A stretch of 64,000 nucleotides of DNA. It comes from an uncultured Lachnospiraceae bacterium. GTDB lineage: Bacteria; Bacillota; Clostridia; Lachnospirales; Lachnospiraceae. Both the position numbers and the translations under genes were made by a program. Below are positions 1-7,584 of this stretch, in pieces; the stretch's first letter is position 1, and each line of letters opens with the position of its first letter. Location of the stretch: contig CAKRES010000009.1 of NCBI GenBank assembly GCA_934317845.1, positions 41,054 to 105,053 on the forward strand, given 5' to 3'. The notes under the pieces were generated by a model. It made no database searches, had not been told where the DNA came from, and saw only the letters and a program-made list of their open reading frames with translations.

Positions 1-166
1 ATAATTTGATTCCGATGTATCAAAAACAGAGACGCTGCCTTTTTAAACCAGTTCATCGGTCTGCCTCTGACGCAATCATTCCGCGAATTCTGCGGCTTTG
101 ATGAACAAAAGCAATGGAAGCAACCGCATTTTTTCTTTCTCATTAATCTCATCATTTTCTCTCCCA

Positions 167-1159
167 TTACTTTCTTACATATCTCTGATTCCTGCTCCGT
201 GGCTTATCCGGTATCGTCATCTGAATCATGTTCATCTCAATAGCCGGATGGAGATAATTTCTACGAAATCCCTCTCTCGATTTTAAATTCAGCCGCTCCA
301 TCAGTATATTGCTCGTGTAAGGAACACCATAATCCATCACGCCAATCAGTTTTTGAACCGTTTCAGGAAGATACCCATTTTCCTCACTGATCTGAGTCAC
401 AATATCGTCTAAGGCTTGATCAATCTGTGCCAGCATAAATTCAATAAAAATGGCAGATTCCCCGGCAGCATGACACCTTGAAATAGCTTCATAATAGCCA
501 TTCTGAAATTTCTCAATCTGGCTTTCAATCGGAATATACGCAAATACCGTTTTCCATTTGGAAAGCATCGCCGTATGCCATAATCGTGCCATTCTTCCAT
601 TTCCATCTGAAAAAGGATGAATAAATACAAATTCATAGTGAAACACACAGCTCATGATTAGAGGATGAAGTTCCTCTTTTTCCTCTTTCATCCAAAGAAA
701 TAATTCATCTATAAGCTGTGCAACAAATCGTGCAGGAGGTGCCATGAAGATACATTGCTCTCCCTGAAAAACCCCTTCTTCCCCTGATCGAAATTCTCCG
801 GATTCTTCTGCAAGATATTTTGTCATTATACCATGATATTTCTTTAATTGACGGATATTGTAAGGATCAATCTCTAAAATATGTTCATAGGCATCATAAG
901 CATTTTTTACTTCTTGGATTTCTTTTTGTTCTCCTAGTACCATTTTCCCATTAATAACATCCCGAACCTGATTCAAAGACAAAGAATTTGCCTCAATCTT
1001 TAAAGAAGAATGAATCGACTTGATTCTGTTATTTCTTCTCAAATGCGGTCTTGTTTCCAGCCGGCTCGTTGCGGTTATGCGACCTATCTTTTCGGAAATC
1101 GATGAAACATACATCAATATTTGATTAGTGATTGTAAAAGGTGGTTTATATTCTCCCAT
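167..1159 (-). CDS. Fic family protein (probable AMP transferase)
   Basis: The 330-residue protein carries the Fic signature HPFSDGNGRMAR at about residues 181-192, matching HxFx(D/E)GNGRxxR. Fic enzymes use this loop to transfer AMP (or a related group) from a nucleotide to a hydroxyl side chain of a target protein. An upstream S52-L-K-I-E56 stretch resembles the inhibitory (S/T)xxxE(G/N) helix of self-inhibited class II Fic proteins, although the final G/N is an alanine. The C-terminal 90 residues look like a winged helix, so it may also bind DNA. The start is supported by GGAGG seven bases upstream. It stands alone on the minus strand. A promoter and a short inverted repeat lie directly in front of it. 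The target protein cannot be told from sequence. Confidence 0.88.
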   Translation of the reverse strand: MGEYKPPFTITNQILMYVSSISEKIGRITATSRLETRPHLRRNNRIKSIHSSLKIEANSLSLNQVRDVINGKMVLGEQKEIQEVKNAYDAYEHILEIDPYNIRQLKKYHGIMTKYLAEESGEFRSGEEGVFQGEQCIFMAPPARFVAQLIDELFLWMKEEKEELHPLIMSCVFHYEFVFIHPFSDGNGRMARLWHTAMLSKWKTVFAYIPIESQIEKFQNGYYEAISRCHAAGESAIFIEFMLAQIDQALDDIVTQISEENGYLPETVQKLIGVMDYGVPYTSNILMERLNLKSREGFRRNYLHPAIEMNMIQMTIPDKPRSRNQRYVRK

Positions 1160-1178
1160 GCAGGCACCTCCATTATCA

Positions 1179-1215
1179 TGCGTATTATCTTACGCATTAT
1201 CTTCCTCTATTATAC
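1179..1215 (-). promoter_or_regulatory. fic promoter -10 with an adjacent operator-like inverted repeat
   Basis: On the minus strand a perfect TATAAT lies at 1210-1215. Just downstream, at 1179-1198, is a 7-bp perfect inverted repeat (ATGCGTA and TACGCAT, 6-bp spacer) between the -10 and the ribosome binding site of the Fic gene. The position suits a repressor site, perhaps autoregulation by the winged-helix end of the Fic protein; that link is inference. Confidence 0.4.
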
Positions 1216-1287
1216 GGATTTTATAAAAAAATTCAATTGCTTCCACGAAATATTATTGCACAAATCAAGGAAGGTAAACAAAAGTAA

Positions 1288-1473
1288 CGCATCTGGAATA
1301 TCCGTGATCCACATATACGGGCATACAGTTTTATGTTTGCGATGTTTGGTCTGGCAGAGGCACCAGATATAGATACAGAATCTATGCGGCAGGAAATCCA
1401 TGAAGTAGCAGAGCTTATGCTGCAAATAAGAATTCCAGAAGAAACACAAGAAGGAGAACAAACATGTCACTAA
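1288..1473 (+). pseudogene. C-terminal remnant of a regulator (possibly TetR-type)
   Basis: After an in-frame TAA at 1285-1287, an open frame without a start codon runs to a TAA at 1471-1473. It encodes a helical, well-composed peptide (AYSFMFAMFGLAEAPDID and on) of the kind found at the C-terminus of TetR-type regulators. It overlaps the start of the following hydrolase gene by a few bases, as a co-transcribed upstream gene would. No start, ribosome site or DNA-binding half is present, so I read it as the tail of a deleted gene. The family assignment is weak. It accounts for most of the 300-bp gap 1160-1463. Confidence 0.3.
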
Positions 1474-2159
1474 AATACACCATCATTAAATCTCTGTTTC
1501 ATATCATACCAATACAAAACATCATGGCAAAACCCTATGATGAACTTTTGAAAACATTTCATACAGCACAGGCAACACCATCCATTCCCCAGTTAAAAGA
1601 CGCGGAACTGACATTTGAAACACATAGCGTAGAACATTTTCCGGCAGAAAAGATCGCATTTTTAGGAGGTTCGTCCGGAGCAGCTATGGTTCTCTGGCTG
1701 ATGTCATACATCAATATGCAGGGAGAAGACGTTCCGATGCCGGGAAAGATCGCACTCAGCTCTCCCGGCTCTGCGTTGACAACAGAGGAAAGAAAAAGAG
1801 CAGAGGAACTGAACAAGACAGATTTGATCATGAGTACCACTGCGCTTGACAATATTTTCAAGGGCATGGTAGGTGAAAAGAAACTTCCGGATGCATTGCT
1901 TTATACGTCAAAAGGAATTTATGATGGAATAAAAGATGTTTATCTTTCCTATGGCGCAGATGAAGTCTTTTCGGCAGCGGCACAGTCAACCGCACAACAA
2001 TTAAAAAGCTATGGTGCAAACGTGACTTTAGAAATTGCAGAAGGCATGTATCATACTTATGCGGTGATGCCACTGGTAAAAGAAGCAAAACCGGGACATG
2101 AAAGGCTGGTTGCATATCTGACAGTAGAAACCCATACCGAACCTCCTTTAATGGTCTGA
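1464..2159 (+). CDS. Alpha/beta hydrolase (esterase-like), internally shortened
   Basis: Residues 68-74 read GGSSGAA, the nucleophile elbow (GxSxG) of hormone-sensitive-lipase-like esterases. A plausible acid (YGADE, about residue 165) and histidine (MYHTYA, about 202) complete a triad. The N-terminal 55 residues resemble the leader segment of this esterase group, but the run then jumps directly to the strand before the nucleophile. The oxyanion-hole HGG(G) region, normally 70-90 residues earlier, is absent. At 231 residues it is about 80 short of the usual 300 or so. The frame is intact, so an in-frame deletion is the simplest explanation and the enzyme is probably inactive. GGAG lies eight bases before the ATG, inside the tail of the preceding remnant. 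Confidence 0.6.
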   Translation: MSLKYTIIKSLFHIIPIQNIMAKPYDELLKTFHTAQATPSIPQLKDAELTFETHSVEHFPAEKIAFLGGSSGAAMVLWLMSYINMQGEDVPMPGKIALSSPGSALTTEERKRAEELNKTDLIMSTTALDNIFKGMVGEKKLPDALLYTSKGIYDGIKDVYLSYGADEVFSAAAQSTAQQLKSYGANVTLEIAEGMYHTYAVMPLVKEAKPGHERLVAYLTVETHTEPPLMV

Positions 2160-2245
2160 TAGATACACTGTTTGTGATTTCCTGTTATGAAAATGGTGCT
2201 GCAAAACAGAATGATTTGATATAATCAAAGAGGAGTAGAGGCAGC

Positions 2246-2992
2246 CTATAGATGCGCAATGGCTCGTAATCTGCGATAATCTACAACCCACTCACTTCCG
2301 TTCCAAAGAGAAGCTCTCGTGCGATCCTCTACCCTTTTTATGATTTTTGCCTGTAGCTTTTCCGGCATGGCTTCCAGATCAGCCGCAAAAAACTGTTTCA
2401 TCCAATTCGCTAATCCGTTATCCTTATCTTTTAACGGCGTCGGTCTGTCATAATCATATATTTTATCAAGAATAAAACCATTCCGTTCCAATCGATCGGC
2501 AAACTCCTCACTCGTTGGAAAATGAAATCGCGGAGTATAGTTATATCCCAGTTCCCTGCAAACATGAGCAAACGCATTTTCAATGGTTGCAATATTCCCA
2601 TGCGCCCCAAACTCACATACCAGCCAGCCATTTGGCTTTAGCACCTTGCGCACATTTTGCAGCAGCGCATCATGATCCTTGATCCAATGAAAGACAGCGT
2701 TGGAAAAAACAACATCAAACTTTGCCTCAAAAGGTAACAGAAGCGCATCGCATACGGAAAATGTAAGAGCCGGATGGTGTTCCCGTGCCTTTTTTATCAT
2801 ACTCGCAGAGCTGTCAACACCAATCACCGTTTGTGCCATACCAGCTAACTGTGCCGTAAGCGTCCCTGTTCCACATCCGAGATCCAAAATACGTTGCGCT
2901 TTGTTTTCAGGAACAAACTCTAACAGTCCCTTTCCATATTCCGCAACAAAATCATGTTTCTTATCGTACAATGCCGCATCCCATTGGCTCAT
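2246..2992 (-). CDS. Class I SAM-dependent methyltransferase (trans-aconitate methyltransferase-like)
   Basis: The protein has the Rossmann motif I ILDLGCGTGTLTAQL near residue 40, the acidic motif II VIGVDSS and the post-motif VVFSNAVFHWI typical of small-molecule methyltransferases of the Tam/UbiE type. The N-terminal WDAALYDKKHDFVAEYG is characteristic of the trans-aconitate 2-methyltransferase group, but the substrate is not proven. Two ATGs occur. The second (2992) is six bases from GGAGA, while the first lies almost on top of it, so I use the second. The gene is isolated, convergent with the truncated esterase and followed upstream by the toxin-antitoxin pair. Confidence 0.82.
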   Translation of the reverse strand: MSQWDAALYDKKHDFVAEYGKGLLEFVPENKAQRILDLGCGTGTLTAQLAGMAQTVIGVDSSASMIKKAREHHPALTFSVCDALLLPFEAKFDVVFSNAVFHWIKDHDALLQNVRKVLKPNGWLVCEFGAHGNIATIENAFAHVCRELGYNYTPRFHFPTSEEFADRLERNGFILDKIYDYDRPTPLKDKDNGLANWMKQFFAADLEAMPEKLQAKIIKRVEDRTRASLWNGSEWVVDYRRLRAIAHL

Positions 2993-3068
2993 ATGCATTC
3001 TCCTTTTAGCTTACTCTAAATAAAACATTAAATATACAAAAATGGACAGCCGAAGCTATCCATTTTCC

Positions 3069-3374
3069 TTACTTAGCAATAACGTACTCCATTTCATCAC
3101 TCTCTGAAAGAATGTCTAAAAGTCTAAACACAGGTCCCGTTGGGTGTGTTCTTCCTCCTTCCCATGCCTCTACCGTTTTAATTGAAACTCCCATGTAGGA
3201 AGCAAATACACTCTGGGTCATTCCCGCTTTTTTTCTAATATCCCTTATCTCCTTTCCGCTATATTCCTTAATAGGTAAAATCATATAGGTCTTTACATCG
3301 GCTTTACCGGTTCCTTTTTCATATGCAATAGCTTCTTCAAGTCCCTCTTTTAAATCATCAAATAATGAACTCAT
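3069..3374 (-). CDS. HTH antitoxin of a HigBA/RelE-type toxin-antitoxin pair
   Basis: The 101-residue protein has an N-terminal helical segment and a C-terminal XRE-type helix-turn-helix (GMTQSVFASYMGVSIKTVEAWE, about residues 50-71). This arrangement is typical of NadS/HigA antitoxins of the toxin-first type. Its start is six bases after the toxin stop and has AGGAGGTG seven bases upstream, so the antitoxin should be translated better than the toxin. Antitoxins of this kind bind the toxin and repress their own promoter; the perfect palindrome at 3760-3780 is the obvious operator. Confidence 0.85.
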   Translation of the reverse strand: MSSLFDDLKEGLEEAIAYEKGTGKADVKTYMILPIKEYSGKEIRDIRKKAGMTQSVFASYMGVSIKTVEAWEGGRTHPTGPVFRLLDILSESDEMEYVIAK

Positions 3375-3380
3375 AGAAAA

Positions 3381-3728
3381 TCACCTCCTATTTTTAGATG
3401 CTTCCTCTTTTAAAGCCTTAACCAATTTCTTTAAAACACCCTTTTCATCATCTGTAAGATTTTCCTGATCTTTCTTTTCAAAAGCTGTAATTAAATATAT
3501 AACTTCATATTCAGCAAAATCTGTGTAACAAACTCTTACACTTCCACTTTTTCCTCTATTTTTCAATGGAAATCTTACTTTACGAATTCCTCCTGTCCCC
3601 TCCATAACAGGACCAGATTCAGGATCTTTAAGTAACATTATTTGCAATTTTTGTAACTCATGCTCACCAAGTCCGATTTCTTTCCATCTTTTCGAGAACA
3701 AAGGTACCTCTATAAAAGTTCTAGTCAT
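3381..3728 (-). CDS. RelE/HigB-like toxin (ribosome-dependent mRNA endonuclease family)
   Basis: This 115-residue basic protein lies directly upstream of an HTH antitoxin. It has the fold signature of the RelE/HigB toxin group: TGGIRKVRFPLKNRGKSGSVRVCY followed by a hydrophobic strand and AFEKKDQENLT. It ends in a charged helix typical of HigB-2/NadT relatives. Family members cleave mRNA in the ribosomal A site. The start has GGGGAAG six bases upstream. Toxin-first order and a 6-bp gap to the antitoxin indicate one operon. Activity is inferred from family and context. Confidence 0.82.
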   Translation of the reverse strand: MTRTFIEVPLFSKRWKEIGLGEHELQKLQIMLLKDPESGPVMEGTGGIRKVRFPLKNRGKSGSVRVCYTDFAEYEVIYLITAFEKKDQENLTDDEKGVLKKLVKALKEEASKNRR

Positions 3729-3759
3729 TTGTATCTTCCCCTTCTCTTTTCATTATATT

Positions 3760-3780
3760 ACACCCTATATTATAGGGTGT
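3760..3780. promoter_or_regulatory. Palindromic operator of the toxin-antitoxin operon
   Basis: A perfect inverted repeat with 10-bp arms (ACACCCTATA and TATAGGGTGT) around a single central base sits 32 bp before the toxin start. The arms contain TATA-rich sequence that probably overlaps the promoter. Size and position match an antitoxin dimer site for autorepression. Confidence 0.7.
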
Positions 3781-3874
3781 CAATATAACTTCATAAATCT
3801 AACATATAGAGAAAAAATCCCGATCTGGATAGGTATACACGATATGATATCCTCATCGTATGTTTCAATATCCA

Positions 3875-4540
3875 CTACTGATCATTTCCTTCCTTTTTCA
3901 AAAGTGACTTTCTCCATGATGTACCAATACCCAAACCACATATAGCAATCAAAATTCCTACCATCATATAGGTAATGCGAGGAAATTTTAATGAAATATC
4001 AGTTAAAACATTCTCATTATACCACACTAGAACTTCACTAGGAGGGATTGCTAAAAATATTAGTGCAGCAATAATAACACACAACCACTTCCCTTTTCCC
4101 AAAAAACCTTTTCGGGCAATAACTATCGTCACCGCAAATAGTGATGATGGGAAAATAACCCATCTTAACGCAATACTTAACGTATCCATCATACTACCCG
4201 TTATGTTCAAAAGCAGCAGTAACGAAAAATTCCATACAACAAGATATGCTACAATAACTATTGTTTTACTAAGATTATTCTTAGCCTTCACAGTGTTTGT
4301 GCTTTCTTCTAAAAATTCCTGATAAGTTTGTTTCATTGATTCATCCTCCTTGAGAAGGTGGTCAAGACTTACAGAATAAACATCACTCATTTTTATCACA
4401 CTAATAATATCTGGATATGACTTGCTGTTTTCCCAATTAGAAATCGTCTGTCTGCTGACACCAAGTACCTCGGCTGCTTGCTCCTGGGTGATTCCTTTTT
4501 TATTTCGTGCTTTTTTGAGTTTACTTCCTATTTCCATCAT
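3875..4540 (-). CDS. XRE-family regulator with a C-terminal membrane domain
   Basis: Residues 1-65 form a canonical Cro/C1-type helix-turn-helix (ITQEQAAEVLGVSRQTISNWENSKSYPD) plus the segment MSDVYSVSLDHLLKED common in these regulators. A linker of about 30 residues leads to four hydrophobic segments (about 95-215), so the protein is a membrane-anchored DNA-binding regulator. Related proteins in Firmicutes often respond to envelope stress or sit beside transporters, but no partner gene is adjacent. AGGTGG lies six bases before the ATG at 4540, better than the ATG at 4546, which follows it without spacing. Confidence 0.75.
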   Translation of the reverse strand: MMEIGSKLKKARNKKGITQEQAAEVLGVSRQTISNWENSKSYPDIISVIKMSDVYSVSLDHLLKEDESMKQTYQEFLEESTNTVKAKNNLSKTIVIVAYLVVWNFSLLLLLNITGSMMDTLSIALRWVIFPSSLFAVTIVIARKGFLGKGKWLCVIIAALIFLAIPPSEVLVWYNENVLTDISLKFPRITYMMVGILIAICGLGIGTSWRKSLLKKEGNDQ

Positions 4541-4722
4541 TCTCATCCACCTTTATTTTTTTACTTCACATGAAGCATACTCAAGATACAATAATGTAAC
4601 AAAAATATCTATCAAACTGCCTTTACATCCATGAAATTACTTGTCAAAATTCTTTTACAATATCAAAAAAGCTAATGTATAAAAGTTCAAATTTACACAT
4701 TAGCTCTGTCTTTTTATGATTC

Positions 4723-5328
4723 TTAAAACAATTCCCGTTCAAGCTCTGCAATAAAGCTCTGCACAAAATCCATTCTCTTTTGATATTCCCGCTTTCCTTC
4801 TGCGGTTTTGGCTCTGGAACGCTTCGGCATATTGATCTTATAAAACTGACGGATTCTTGCATAGGCCTTCTTATAAGAAGCCTCATCTCCCAGTGTCGTA
4901 GCGGTCGCCATCGCATCCCACAACACACCGATCGCACCAAGCTCATCCAAAAGATCCGCATCCATAACGATCTGACACTCCAATGACAGCTCATCCGTCG
5001 TGTCCTGATCCTCATGCCGTCTGATGATCTCACAGATACGCCCGATCTTTCTCGGATCATAATCCATCTCCACCAGAAAATCGGCTGCCATCTGGGAACC
5101 GATATCCCCATGTGGTATCTCCTCGTTCTCATCCCAGCCAATATCATGAAGCAACGCCGCCAATGAAATGATCTCAATATCCCCGCCCAGCTTGCTCTGT
5201 AATTTGATCGCCCATCGGTACACACGCATCGTATGCTCAAAACGATCCCGGAACGGATATTTGGAAGGACGGTTATTGTTGGACGTCTGTTCCTTCACAT
5301 ATTGTATTATTGTCGTATAATTCATCAT
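4723..5328 (-). CDS. HD-domain phosphohydrolase-like protein, RelQ operon partner
   Basis: The 201-residue protein has a classic HD metal-binding set: FEHTMRVYRWA (first His), LAALLHDIGWDE (HD pair) and a distal Asp in IVMDADLLDELG. HD proteins hydrolyse phosphoester bonds, often in nucleotides. The start at 5328 has AGGAGAG nine bases upstream, inside the 19-bp gap after the alarmone synthetase, so the two are co-transcribed. An HD protein beside a (p)ppGpp synthetase suggests a role in nucleotide or alarmone turnover. It lacks the longer SpoT hydrolase layout, so that is only an inference. Confidence 0.75.
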   Translation of the reverse strand: MMNYTTIIQYVKEQTSNNNRPSKYPFRDRFEHTMRVYRWAIKLQSKLGGDIEIISLAALLHDIGWDENEEIPHGDIGSQMAADFLVEMDYDPRKIGRICEIIRRHEDQDTTDELSLECQIVMDADLLDELGAIGVLWDAMATATTLGDEASYKKAYARIRQFYKINMPKRSRAKTAEGKREYQKRMDFVQSFIAELERELF

Positions 5329-5347
5329 AATATGAAACTCTCCTAAA

Positions 5348-5986
5348 TTACTGTCTCTCTTTTTTGTATTGGGATATCTCGTCCTGAATGCGAACCATGC
5401 GTTTATCTGCTGCATAAAGCATGTCGGCGCACTCTTTTACGTCCTTTCTCAACTCCTCCGGAAGATAATCACTATAGGTATTTTCAAGCACCTCTTCCAC
5501 CATAGCCCAGGAATGTAATGCCGTCGTGCGAAGCTGCAGCTCTACTTTTACCGGAACCGTCCGCTCTGCCAGATGTACCGGGATCGTCACGATCATATGA
5601 TAGGCACGATATCCGCTTGTTTTTGCATCCGTCATATAATCCTTACTGTTTAATACCTCGATATCCTTCTGCGTACTTAATATATCTACGATCCGGTAAA
5701 TATCCGTAGAATAATGACAGCAAATGCGGACTCCTGCGACATCATCTACATATTTCTCTATATTCTGAACCGTAATCTCCTTGCTCTGTTTGGTGAGTTT
5801 TGCTGTAATGCTGTCGATCGTCTTCAGTCTGGAACGTACCTCAAAGACCGGATCATACTGATGCAGAAACTTATACTCATCACGAAGCGTTTCCAGCCGG
5901 AGCTTCATCTCCTTGATCGCTGCATTGTATAAAAAAACCAATTTGTTAAACTCAACTAATTCGTCTTTCACCTGTGGATAATCCAT
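5348..5986 (-). CDS. relQ: Small alarmone synthetase (RelA/SpoT family GTP pyrophosphokinase)
   Basis: This single-domain synthetase matches RelQ/YjbM in length (212 residues with the start chosen here) and layout. It has KLRLETLRDEYKF at the N-terminus, RLKTIDSITAKL for ATP binding, the DDVAGVRICCHY core with the metal-binding Asp, GYRAYHMIV for GTP stacking, and VELQLRTTALHSWAMVEE. It transfers pyrophosphate from ATP to GDP or GTP. The ATG at 5986 has GGGGTG about six bases upstream and gives the standard family N-terminus; a longer open frame to 6121 would run through the SRP RNA promoter. The HD-domain gene follows 19 bp later. Confidence 0.88.
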   Translation of the reverse strand: MDYPQVKDELVEFNKLVFLYNAAIKEMKLRLETLRDEYKFLHQYDPVFEVRSRLKTIDSITAKLTKQSKEITVQNIEKYVDDVAGVRICCHYSTDIYRIVDILSTQKDIEVLNSKDYMTDAKTSGYRAYHMIVTIPVHLAERTVPVKVELQLRTTALHSWAMVEEVLENTYSDYLPEELRKDVKECADMLYAADKRMVRIQDEISQYKKERQ

Positions 5987-6107
5987 AACAAACACCCCGC
6001 TTTTATCCAAATAACCTTTTTTGTTATACGAATTCATTTTAACACTTTTACCAAAAAATATCCACCAATTTAACACAAAATTAACATTCTCAACAAACAT
6101 CCCCCGG

Positions 6108-6136
6108 TTGACACCATCCAAATTATTCGATATAAT
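6108..6136 (+). promoter_or_regulatory. SRP RNA promoter
   Basis: Perfect consensus TTGACA (6108-6113) and TATAAT (6131-6136) are separated by 17 bp. The predicted start, about 6142, is exactly where the SRP RNA terminal helix begins. It is divergent from relQ. Confidence 0.9.
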
Positions 6137-6141
6137 GAAAG

Positions 6142-6408
6142 TCCACGCAACCGGGGCAGTAGCGATGTCCTTTGCCGCATGCTATAGCGGGGTGATGGTT
6201 TGTTTCGGGTAACCACGTGACTGGCTGCCCTTGGCAAGTAGTGTTGACGTTCAGGTCTTACGCAATAGGACCTGTGAACCAGGTCAGGTGGGGAACCAAG
6301 CAGCCTTAAGCAGTACTCCTATGTGCCGTGAGGGTGCCTGAACTGAGCTAACTACCAAGGTAACGCTTTCACTTCTTTTGGATTCTCAACGCAGACCGCG
6401 TGGATTTT
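6142..6408 (+). ncRNA. ffs: Signal recognition particle RNA, large (Bacillus/Clostridium) type
   Basis: The conserved Ffh-binding domain reads ACCAGGTCAGG, then GGGGAACCAAGCAGCC, near 6277-6315. The 5' end (TCCACGC) pairs with the 3' end (GCGTGGA) to close the long rod, and a T-run follows at 6405-6409. A length of about 267 nt matches the long Alu-domain-containing SRP RNA of Bacillus and Clostridium. It scaffolds Ffh for co-translational targeting of membrane proteins. It lies tail to tail with tadA; the tadA neighbourhood of the SRP RNA is also seen in B. subtilis. Confidence 0.9.
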
Positions 6409-6411
6409 TAA

Positions 6412-6900
6412 TTATTCCAAAGTTTTTTCTTTCTCCTCGCGCTTCTTATTACGAAGCTCGCAAAAGAAATCAGAAAGCATTTTAGCACACGTTTCTTTCA
6501 ACATTCCCTGTTCAAATTCCACCTGATGGTTAAATGCCTGCACATGCAATAGATCAAGGATTGATCCAGCACACCCTGCTTTGGGATTCATCGTGCCTGC
6601 CACGACCCGTTTCATACGTGCCTGTACGATCGCACCGGCGCACATTTGACAGGGCTCTAATGTCACATACATCACACAGTTCTCCAGCCGCCAGTCCCCT
6701 AAGACCTTACTCGCCTTTTTGATCGCTAGAAGCTCTGCATGTGCCAGTGTTGTCTTATCTTTATTTCTGCGATTGTAGGCACGGGCAATGATCTCACCAT
6801 CATATACGATCACACAGCCGATCGGAACATCCCCCATTTTCGCCGCCTTTTTTGCCTGACGGATCGCTTCTTTCATATATTTTTCTTCCTGCTGGTACAT
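6412..6900 (-). CDS. tadA: tRNA-specific adenosine deaminase
   Basis: The protein deaminates A34 to inosine in tRNA-Arg(ACG). The zinc/catalytic motif HAE (TLAHAELLAI) and the paired cysteines PCQMCAGAI are both present in the right order, with the family N-terminus YMKEAIRQAKKAA. The start at 6900 has GGAGGG seven bases upstream and gives 162 residues, the usual size. An upstream open extension lacks family similarity and overlaps the divergent acetyltransferase gene. The 3' end abuts the SRP RNA terminator. Confidence 0.93.
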   Translation of the reverse strand: MYQQEEKYMKEAIRQAKKAAKMGDVPIGCVIVYDGEIIARAYNRRNKDKTTLAHAELLAIKKASKVLGDWRLENCVMYVTLEPCQMCAGAIVQARMKRVVAGTMNPKAGCAGSILDLLHVQAFNHQVEFEQGMLKETCAKMLSDFFCELRNKKREEKEKTLE

Positions 6901-6984
6901 AACGATACCCTCCTGTGATATACTTGTGTTATAATCATTCTTGATCATGAATTTGACATCATACCCCTGAAAAAGGAGCATACT

Positions 6985-7557
6985 ATGAATTTTCAATATC
7001 TGACCGACCGGCTCGTCCTTCGCATCGAACAGGAACAGGCAGCCGACAAGGTTCTTGCCTTTTACAAAAAGAATAAACCTTATTTTGATGCCTTTGAGCT
7101 GACCAGACCCGACCATTTCTACACCAAAGCCTTTCATCAGGCCACATTAAAGGTAGAATATCAGGAGCTTTTAAGAAAACATATCATCCGTTTTTACGTC
7201 TATGAAAAAGAGGCATATTTACACGATGCTTCCACTGCTCCGATCATCGGAAGTGTCAGCATCTCAAACATCCGCATGGGCGGTTTTAAAAGCGGCATGC
7301 TCGGTTACAAATTCGATCATGACCACTGGGGCATGGGCTATGCCAAAGAAGCCCTTGATCAACTGATCTCGATCGCCTTTTATGATCTCAGCCTTCACCG
7401 GCTCGAAGCCTACATTATGCCAAACAATGTGCGCTCCATCCATTTGATCAAAGCACTTTCCTTTTCCTATGAAGGATGTGACCGGAAAAGCATTGAAGTA
7501 AACCACCGTTTTGAGGATCACGAACGATATGCCAGAATAAAAAATGAACTGTTGTAA
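6985..7557 (+). CDS. GNAT acetyltransferase (RimJ/RimL type)
   Basis: The 190-residue protein begins LTDRLVLRIEQEQAADKV, the hallmark N-terminal strand of ribosomal-protein N-acetyltransferase-like GNATs. It has SVSISNI before the acetyl-CoA-binding turn HWGMGYAKEALDQLI (about 112-126), then LHRLEAYIMPNNVRSIHLIKAL. These enzymes move an acetyl group from acetyl-CoA to an N-terminal or side-chain amine; the target is unknown. AAGGAG precedes the ATG by seven bases. It is divergent from tadA and ends in a terminator shared with the converging penicillin-binding protein gene. Confidence 0.85.
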   Translation: MNFQYLTDRLVLRIEQEQAADKVLAFYKKNKPYFDAFELTRPDHFYTKAFHQATLKVEYQELLRKHIIRFYVYEKEAYLHDASTAPIIGSVSISNIRMGGFKSGMLGYKFDHDHWGMGYAKEALDQLISIAFYDLSLHRLEAYIMPNNVRSIHLIKALSFSYEGCDRKSIEVNHRFEDHERYARIKNELL

Positions 7558-7580
7558 CTGATACTACAACAGTTCATTTT
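7541..7580. terminator. Bidirectional terminator between convergent genes
   Basis: Perfect 16-bp arms (7541-7556 and 7565-7580) enclose an 8-base loop, with A/T runs on both sides. It overlaps the acetyltransferase stop codon and lies 5 bp beyond the penicillin-binding protein stop, so it serves both strands. Confidence 0.85.
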
Positions 7581-7584
7581 TATT

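Noticed and set aside
1..166. A minus-strand open frame running off the left edge (about 50 codons, GGGAG upstream)
   Set aside because: The composition (Cys/Lys-rich, unlike any family) and the lack of a second line of evidence make it unconvincing; the other frames are interrupted.
5987..6121. Longer N-terminus for the alarmone synthetase
   Set aside because: The extension has no family similarity, no ribosome site, and runs through the perfect SRP RNA promoter.
6901..7137. Longer N-terminus for tadA
   Set aside because: It overlaps the divergent acetyltransferase gene and ignores the strong GGAGGG before 6900.
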